Shown here: one piece after another, positions 13,192 to 17,621 of the stretch
How the letters are laid out: the number at the start of each line of letters is the position of its first letter
How positions within the stretch are numbered: the first letter of the stretch is position 1
NCBI GenBank assembly: GCA_013003325.1
Contig: JABDJU010000192.1
Location: 1-17,621, forward strand
Origin: Acidimicrobiales bacterium
Lineage (GTDB): Bacteria > Actinomycetota > Acidimicrobiia > Acidimicrobiales > SZUA-35
Direction: 5' to 3'
DNA length: 17,621 nucleotides
Made by a program: the position numbers and the translations under genes
Notes under the pieces: generated by a model
What the model saw: only the letters and a program-made list of their open reading frames with translations
Told to the model about the DNA's origin: nothing
Database searches by the model: none

Positions 13192-14198
13192 AGTCGAACG
13201 AGCTCCTGACGGATCGCACGACCTCGGCCGGACCCGAGTCGGTCTCTCCGAGCGAGGCTCTCTGGAACCTGATCGACCATCCATTCCGCCCGATCGAAGC
13301 GGTCCGCAGCTTGTTCGGACTGAATCCCGACGCGGCCCGATTCGTTGTTGCCCGCGAACTTCTGACAAGCGACGAGAGCGAACGCCTGCTCGATGCCTGC
13401 CCGGAATTGGTGCGGCACATGAGAAACGGGATCGGGGCCACCGAGCGACGGTCGGCGGGAGCGGTAACCGGACCGATCAGTTGGCATTCCACGATCGCAG
13501 CCCGAGCCGCAGCCGGCTTCCCCGACGACCTGTTCGTGTGTGCTCGGCCCTACCGAGATTTCGACCTTCCCGAGAACCAGCTGTTCAAGCACGCGCTGTC
13601 TGAACTCGTCGACGCAGGGCGCTACGTGAGCGCATACGCGGACGGGTCGTTCAGTGATGAACGGCTCAGCGTGGCCCGCGAACAGGCCAGGCGAGCCAAG
13701 GAGTACCTGGCCCTTCGATGCTTCGACCACGTGAAGCCGGTCCATGGCCCCGGCACCCTCAGGAGAATCGCTCGAGGCAAGGATCGTGTCCTCTATCAAC
13801 CCGTCGTGGAGTTCGTACCCCGTTCGATCCGGCCGCTCGGCCCCTGGGCGCTTACCCATCTGGCCGACCGCCGTAGCGCTCTTCAGCACAAGATCGTCCT
13901 CGCCGTACTCGCCACGCTGAGGCGGGAGGGCATCCCCATCAGGCCCCTCGTTGCTCGAAACGGAGTACTCACCGCCGGGCCGATGGAATACCGCAATCCT
14001 GGAGCTCGCGGGCTGCCGGGCGCGCACGGTATTCGGGTCGGCGAGCTGCTGCTCGACGTTCCTGATTTCTCCGGCGACGAGGAAGGTGCGCGACGACGAC
14101 TGGGCCAGAGAAGCGGCACGCTCACCCCGCTCATGGTGAGATCGATCACCGACGTGGATCAGCACACCGAGAGATTGACGGCCGCCGTTACCGGGTGA
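13188..14198 (+). CDS. DUF2357/McrC-like partner protein without visible nuclease motif
   Basis: This 336-residue protein is coupled to the McrB-like ATPase by an ATGA overlap. The central part has the pattern of DUF2357/McrC-like proteins: GPISWHSTIAAR (95-106), then RPYRDFDLPENQLFKHALSEL (starting at 120; here split as RPYRDFDLPEN and QLFKHALSEL), then a helical stretch with HVKPVHGPGTLRRI. In such proteins a PD-(D/E)xK nuclease domain normally follows. Here the C-terminal 100 residues (HKIVLAVLATLRREGIPIRPL, then VGELLLDVPDFSGDEEGARRR) show no convincing PD...(D/E)xK series. It may therefore activate or anchor the ATPase without cutting DNA, or carry a diverged domain. It overlaps the convergent ClC gene by 11 nt. 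The family call rests on motif resemblance only. Confidence 0.75.
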   Translation: MKSNELLTDRTTSAGPESVSPSEALWNLIDHPFRPIEAVRSLFGLNPDAARFVVARELLTSDESERLLDACPELVRHMRNGIGATERRSAGAVTGPISWHSTIAARAAAGFPDDLFVCARPYRDFDLPENQLFKHALSELVDAGRYVSAYADGSFSDERLSVAREQARRAKEYLALRCFDHVKPVHGPGTLRRIARGKDRVLYQPVVEFVPRSIRPLGPWALTHLADRRSALQHKIVLAVLATLRREGIPIRPLVARNGVLTAGPMEYRNPGARGLPGAHGIRVGELLLDVPDFSGDEEGARRRLGQRSGTLTPLMVRSITDVDQHTERLTAAVTG

Positions 14199-15879
14199 CC
14201 TCGATGATCTCTTCGAGTCGCACAATGTCCTCTGCGCTCACGACTCCGACGAAGACATCGTCGGACAAGATCGCCAGCATGTCGTAGTTCCCCCGTTGCA
14301 TGGCCACCATCGCGTCCCGGACGTACCAGTTCGGCGACCCGACCGGGGCATCGGCATCCATGACATCGGTGACCTTGGTTTCGTTCCATTCGTCCCGGTC
14401 GATCGCCGAACAGGATGCCACGGTGAGCAACCCGAGATACGTGCTGCCATCGAGCACCGGCACCGTCTTCACCTGTTGGCCGATAGCCAGGTTGTGTATG
14501 AACTCATACACCGTGCTGTCGGGAGGCACGCTCAGTGGAATCGGTTTGAGCACGTTTGCGACCGGGCTGTTGGCCTTGCCTTCGACGAGCCCGGTTCGCT
14601 CGATCATCTGACCGGTGCTCACCGACGACGGGCCGGCTACCAGCTGTGACACCGCGGCGGCCACCAGCGCCGGCACGACTGCGCCGCCGCCGGTCGACTC
14701 GGCCACGAACATCACCGCGGCCAACGGGGTCCGGTACCCGGCGCCGAGGAACGCAGCCAAGCCGAGCACAGGCCACAGACTCTCGTTGGCAGTTCCGAGG
14801 CCGGCGGCGTCGAGGCTGTTCCCCACCACCGACCCGAAGAGAACACCCTGCATGGCGAGGGGAATGAAGAATCCTCCTGTGCCCCCGGCCCCGACCGTGA
14901 CGAAGGTCGCCACGGCGCGGAGTACAAATACAAGGAGCACGGCACCGACGGCGTGTTCTTCTTCGAGAAGCCATTCGACGACGCTGAGACCAGGACCGAG
15001 CGTGATGGGGCTTCCCAGGGTCTGGTCACTCAACACCGCCAGGCCGGCAAGGATCGCTCCGCCGATCACCACGGCGTTCGCCGCCGGGTACGAGGCGGCC
15101 ACCGCCTTGGCTCGGCGTACACACCACGCGTAGACCCGACCGCCGAATCCGGCACCCAGGCCGAGCAGTACCGCTCCGACCAGCTGGGCGGTGCCGATTC
15201 CTGAGTCGAAGGCGAAGGGAAGCACGGTCTCGGGTTCGACCAGGGCGATCGACACGAACGCCAGATAGCCCGCCGCCGAGGCGACCAGCGACGGCAGCAG
15301 CGCGCGGTGGGCGAGGTCGTCGCGGTAGGGGGCTTCGAGGGCGAACACCACACCGGTGGCCGGCGCCTGGAACAGGCTCGAGATACCGGCGGCGGCGCCT
15401 GCGGTGAGGAGCACCTTGGCATAGTCGGCGCCGAGCCACGACCGCAGGGTTCGAGCAATCCGAAGGCCACCCATCGAACCGGCATAGATGGCCGGACCTT
15501 CCAGTCCGACGGCCCCACCAAGTCCGATCGTGGCGACACCCGACATCATTCGCGGAAACAGATCCCGGCCCCGCAGGTAGGGGGTCTGTTGATGATAGGC
15601 CCGGATGTACTCATCGGAGGTCGACGGGGTGATGCCGCCACCGATGGTGCGCAAGGTCAGCGTGGCGATCCCGAGTCCCACCATGGGCGCACACGCCAAT
15701 GCCCACAGTGGCAGCTCTCGCACGGTGTGCAGTAGCAGTTGCAGAACGATCCATTCGAGGATCGACACCGCAGCCCCAACCATCAGGCCGAGCAGCAACG
15801 AGGCCATCAGCAGCCGGCTAACGTTCTGCTCCGGAGCCAGCGAGCGTAGGAATGTGAGGACTCGCTGCACAGGTTTCAT
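14188..15879 (-). CDS. ClC-type chloride channel/transporter with C-terminal CBS pair
   Basis: This 563-residue integral membrane protein has ten or more hydrophobic segments between residues 20 and 415. ClC filter motifs are GGAVGLEGPAI (121-131) with the gating glutamate E127, and GTGGFFIP (333-340). The usual GSGIP site appears as a diverged GGGITPS (80-86). The position of the internal proton glutamate (E203 of E. coli ClC, in FIIEEMRP) reads FALEAPYR (179-186), so the second Glu is Ala; this could mean a passive channel or altered coupling. Residues 441-563 form two CBS domains, which bind adenine nucleotides and regulate gating. ATG 15879 is chosen because the frame upstream (to 16116) is not membrane-like and crosses the divergent promoter region. 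Ion selectivity is inferred from the family. Confidence 0.92.
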   Translation of the reverse strand: MKPVQRVLTFLRSLAPEQNVSRLLMASLLLGLMVGAAVSILEWIVLQLLLHTVRELPLWALACAPMVGLGIATLTLRTIGGGITPSTSDEYIRAYHQQTPYLRGRDLFPRMMSGVATIGLGGAVGLEGPAIYAGSMGGLRIARTLRSWLGADYAKVLLTAGAAAGISSLFQAPATGVVFALEAPYRDDLAHRALLPSLVASAAGYLAFVSIALVEPETVLPFAFDSGIGTAQLVGAVLLGLGAGFGGRVYAWCVRRAKAVAASYPAANAVVIGGAILAGLAVLSDQTLGSPITLGPGLSVVEWLLEEEHAVGAVLLVFVLRAVATFVTVGAGGTGGFFIPLAMQGVLFGSVVGNSLDAAGLGTANESLWPVLGLAAFLGAGYRTPLAAVMFVAESTGGGAVVPALVAAAVSQLVAGPSSVSTGQMIERTGLVEGKANSPVANVLKPIPLSVPPDSTVYEFIHNLAIGQQVKTVPVLDGSTYLGLLTVASCSAIDRDEWNETKVTDVMDADAPVGSPNWYVRDAMVAMQRGNYDMLAILSDDVFVGVVSAEDIVRLEEIIEVTR

Positions 15880-15926
15880 ATTGCCGCCCGAAGGGCTGGT
15901 TGGAGCGACTATCAAGTTACAAAAAC

Positions 15927-15942
15927 GGTGAGATATTTCACC
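15927..15942. promoter_or_regulatory. 16-bp near-perfect palindrome before the ClC gene
   Basis: GGTGAGATATTTCACC pairs at seven of eight positions and ends 47 nt upstream of the ClC ATG, in the AT-richest part of the 264-bp divergent region. An AAGTTA (minus-strand TAACTT) at 15914-15919 could be the ClC -10 box. It is a candidate operator. Confidence 0.45.
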
Positions 15943-16089
15943 ACTGCCGCGCCCGTCTGGGTCAGCTGGTGGGCATATTCTGCTCACGATTTCGGTTGGT
16001 GACGACGCGCGACGGTGTAATAGTTCCCAATCACTCAATCCAGGGCCAATTTCGGCCGACCCCGGTTCGTGAAGGACGCATTGTTGCTC

Positions 16090-16095
16090 TACAAT
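16090..16095 (+). promoter_or_regulatory. Strong -10 box before the 52-aa gene
   Basis: TACAAT matches the -10 consensus at five of six positions. A weak TTCGTG at 16066-16071 could be the -35 element (18-nt spacing). The transcript would start near 16102, leaving a leader of about 40 nt that contains AGGAG. Confidence 0.5.
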
Positions 16096-16132
16096 GGTTG
16101 GTCCAGTGCAAAGCACCGTGCATCAAGTTGTC

Positions 16133-16137
16133 AGGAG
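16133..16137 (+). promoter_or_regulatory. Ribosome binding site of the 52-aa gene
   Basis: AGGAG lies 6 nt before the GTG at 16144, the clearest Shine-Dalgarno sequence in the window. It decides the start against the upstream ATG at 16069, which lies before the predicted transcript start. Confidence 0.65.
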
Positions 16138-16143
16138 TGCCGC

Positions 16144-16302
16144 GTGAAAAAAGGGCGCCACCGCAGGTACGAGGAAGCTCGTGCCCTCAAGCAAACAGTT
16201 CACAACGACGACATCGAGTCCCTGTTCGACAGGCTCGACGACGACCCGTTCGATCTCCCGGTGACCGATGAGGCTGCCCTCGTCAGCGAAGACGACGATT
16301 AG
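16144..16302 (+). CDS. Small charged protein of unknown function
   Basis: The 52-residue product has a basic N-terminus (VKKGRHRRYEEARALK) and a strongly acidic remainder (DDIESLFDRLDDDPFDLP and a DDD end). There is no signal peptide, membrane segment or cysteine. A -10 box (TACAAT), a 40-nt leader and AGGAG 6 nt before the GTG mark it as a real, probably well expressed gene. The basic head could bind nucleic acid or the ribosome and the acidic tail a protein partner, but this is speculation. It is divergent from the ClC gene and convergent with ribonuclease D. Confidence 0.72.
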   Translation: MKKGRHRRYEEARALKQTVHNDDIESLFDRLDDDPFDLPVTDEAALVSEDDD

Positions 16303-16319
16303 GTTCGCACTGCGCGCTT

Positions 16320-16334
16320 AGAGCGGTCGGCTCT
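16320..16334. terminator. Small hairpin between convergent genes
   Basis: AGAGC (16320-16324) and GCTCT (16330-16334) form a perfect 5-bp stem with a 5-nt loop in the 31-nt gap between the 52-aa gene and ribonuclease D. There is no T-tract on either side, so it would be a weak bidirectional terminator at most. Confidence 0.3.
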
Positions 16335-17494
16335 CACAAGATCTCCCCACTGCGTTGCTCGAGTACGAGCCCCCCGGTGCCGTCGAAAGCGATCGCAGCT
16401 TCGCCGCGAACCAGCATCTTGATCGGGCCTCCGATCAGCTCGTTACGCCAGCCTTCGTCCAGGCGGCTGGCCGCGCCCTCGGTCAAGAAGCTTTCAACAT
16501 CGGATCTGGTGGCCAGTGCCGCCGGATCGAGGTCGGCATCACGAGCGACCTGTGACACCCACGAAGTGACCAGGGACACCACCGGCCGCAATGAACGGTC
16601 GAGATCGGCGTTGCGAGATCTGAGCGGTTCGGGTGGATCCAGGTGGCGGGCCCGCTTCACAACCTCGAGCAACGCGTCACCGACCGGCTGACCGGTGTGA
16701 CGACCGTCGACGCCCCGAATCGCCTTGAGTTCGGCGATGCTTCGGGGTGCTCGCTGGGCTACGCCGACCAGAGCGATGTCGCTGAGAACCGATCTCAGCG
16801 GAATGTCGACCTCGGCGGCCCGTCGCTCACGCCAGATCACCAGCTCCTGAGCGATCGCCAACGAGCGACCCTTGAGCGATCGGGCTTCCTTGATCCGGCG
16901 GAGGGACTCGGTCGGGGTGCGTTGCCGGGTGGCGCTGAGCAGAAGGTTGTGGCACTCATCCTCGACCCACGCACCGCGGTTGCGCTCCTCGAGCTGTACC
17001 GAAAGCTTGTCGGCGACCGACAACAGGTACTGTACGTCGGCCGCAGCATAGGTCAGCTGCTCGTCTCGCAAGGGCCTGCGAAGCCAATCGGTGAGACGGT
17101 CACCCTTTGCCAACTGCACGCCCTCGTAACGACTCAACAACGTGGCAAGCGATGCTGAAGCGAGGCCGAGGAAGCTCGCTGCGATCTGGGTGTCGAAAAG
17201 ACGGCGGGGCAGCACTCCACAGGCGCGCAACATCACCTCGAGATCTTGTGAAGCAGCATGCATCACGCAGAGTCTCTCCGAATCGAGCAGCGCGCTCAGC
17301 GGCGCCAAGTCGACTTCGAGAGGATCGATGAGGACCAGCTCGTCCTCGACCGCCATCTGGACCAACGCAACCCTCGGGAAGAACGTCTTTTCCCGGTGGA
17401 ACTCGGTGTCGATGGCGTAGCGATCGAACGCCAGCGCCCGGTCGATGAAGCTGTCGAGGTCGGCGGCGGCTGTGATCGGTTCGTACAAGAGCAT
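16334..17494 (-). CDS. rnd: Ribonuclease D (3'-5' exoribonuclease)
   Basis: This 386-residue cytoplasmic enzyme trims the 3' ends of tRNA precursors and other structured RNAs. It has the DEDDy exonuclease core: Exo I IDTEFHREKTFFP with D29 and E31, Exo II MHAASQDLEVM with D84, and Exo III TYAAADVQYLL with Y149 and D153. An HRDC RNA-binding domain follows at about residues 200-270 (IKEARSLKGRSLAIAQELVIWRE is its first part, read as IKEARSLKGRSL then AIAQELVIWRE). The C-terminal 110 residues are the second helical domain. Length is close to that of E. coli RNase D. ATG 17494 is the first possible start, because an in-frame TAG lies directly before it. That TAG is also the stop of the upstream frame, so the two are probably co-transcribed and coupled. 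Confidence 0.95.
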   Translation of the reverse strand: MLLYEPITAAADLDSFIDRALAFDRYAIDTEFHREKTFFPRVALVQMAVEDELVLIDPLEVDLAPLSALLDSERLCVMHAASQDLEVMLRACGVLPRRLFDTQIAASFLGLASASLATLLSRYEGVQLAKGDRLTDWLRRPLRDEQLTYAAADVQYLLSVADKLSVQLEERNRGAWVEDECHNLLLSATRQRTPTESLRRIKEARSLKGRSLAIAQELVIWRERRAAEVDIPLRSVLSDIALVGVAQRAPRSIAELKAIRGVDGRHTGQPVGDALLEVVKRARHLDPPEPLRSRNADLDRSLRPVVSLVTSWVSQVARDADLDPAALATRSDVESFLTEGAASRLDEGWRNELIGGPIKMLVRGEAAIAFDGTGGLVLEQRSGEIL

Positions 17495-17621
17495 CTACTG
17501 TAGGCGGCGCTCGGTTTGGAAGGCTCGCTCCAAGTCCTCAGGTTCGTCGGCATCAGCCAGTCGTCGCTGGTCGATTTCGACAGTGTGATAGGGGCCGATG
17601 TCCAGAACGGCGCTCATACGG
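17495..17621 (-). CDS. 3' end of a gene upstream of rnd, or a complete 40-aa ORF
   Basis: On the minus strand a frame stays open from the window edge to a TAG at 17497-17495, immediately before the rnd ATG with zero spacing. The visible peptide contains MSAVLDIGPYHTVEIDQ and ends DLERAFQTERRLQ. An in-frame ATG at 17617 would make a 40-residue protein, but the frame is open past it, so this may be the C-terminus of a longer protein cut by the window. I do not recognise the family. The zero-gap junction suggests an operon with rnd. Confidence 0.55.
   Translation of the reverse strand, partial: RMSAVLDIGPYHTVEIDQRRLADADEPEDLERAFQTERRLQ

Noticed and set aside
15880..16116. N-terminal extension of the ClC frame
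   Set aside because: The 79 extra residues are not membrane-like and cover the palindrome and promoter region; ATG 15879 gives a normal ClC N-terminus.
1..17621. tRNA, rRNA, riboswitch, insertion sequence or integrase
   Set aside because: The gaps between genes are all under about 270 nt, and none shows a cloverleaf, conserved aptamer core, terminal inverted repeats or transposase/integrase motifs.

Overview
The window is high-GC, densely coded DNA from an actinobacterium. The best guess is an Acidimicrobiia-like lineage, but no 16S gene or other firm taxonomic marker is present. The signs are a fused CofG-CofH (FbiC) protein of the F420 pathway, a long mycobacterial-type transaldolase, frequent GTG starts, and several genes whose start codon lies 6-7 nt after a TAnnnT-like -10 box (leaderless promoters). 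There is no insertion sequence, integrase, CRISPR array, tRNA or rRNA.

Layout. (1) 1-1463, + strand: the 3' end of transketolase, then transaldolase (non-oxidative pentose phosphate branch). (2) 1460-3354, - strand: a carnitine-degradation pair, a BKACE-type 3-dehydrocarnitine cleavage enzyme followed by carnitine 3-dehydrogenase, coupled by a GTGA overlap. (3) 3454-5370, + strand: a divergent acyl-CoA dehydrogenase and an uncharacterised 204-aa protein with some SUKH resemblance. (4) 5391-8264, + strand: an HxlR-type regulator behind a perfect palindromic operator, then fbiC 7 nt downstream. (5) 8251-11113, - strand: a LOG-family protein followed by a large Thr-rich lipoprotein. (6) 11166-14198, + strand: a Cys-cluster protein, a 71-aa helical protein, a McrB-like AAA ATPase, and a DUF2357/McrC-like protein with no visible nuclease motif. 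(7) 14188-15879, - strand: a ClC chloride channel or transporter with CBS domains. (8) 16144-16302, + strand: a 52-aa charged protein. (9) 16334-17621, - strand: ribonuclease D, preceded without any gap by the end of another reading frame.

Most neighbours are housekeeping or catabolic genes packed tightly. Three convergent pairs overlap at their 3' ends (1460-1463, 8251-8264, 14188-14198). The most unusual item is the McrB-like ATPase plus nuclease-less DUF2357/McrC-like pair, coupled by an ATGA overlap and preceded by an inverted repeat. It may be a divergent McrBC-type module, either defensive or repurposed. Second is the HxlR-fbiC unit, which implies transcriptional control of deazaflavin (F420) synthesis through a single clear operator.
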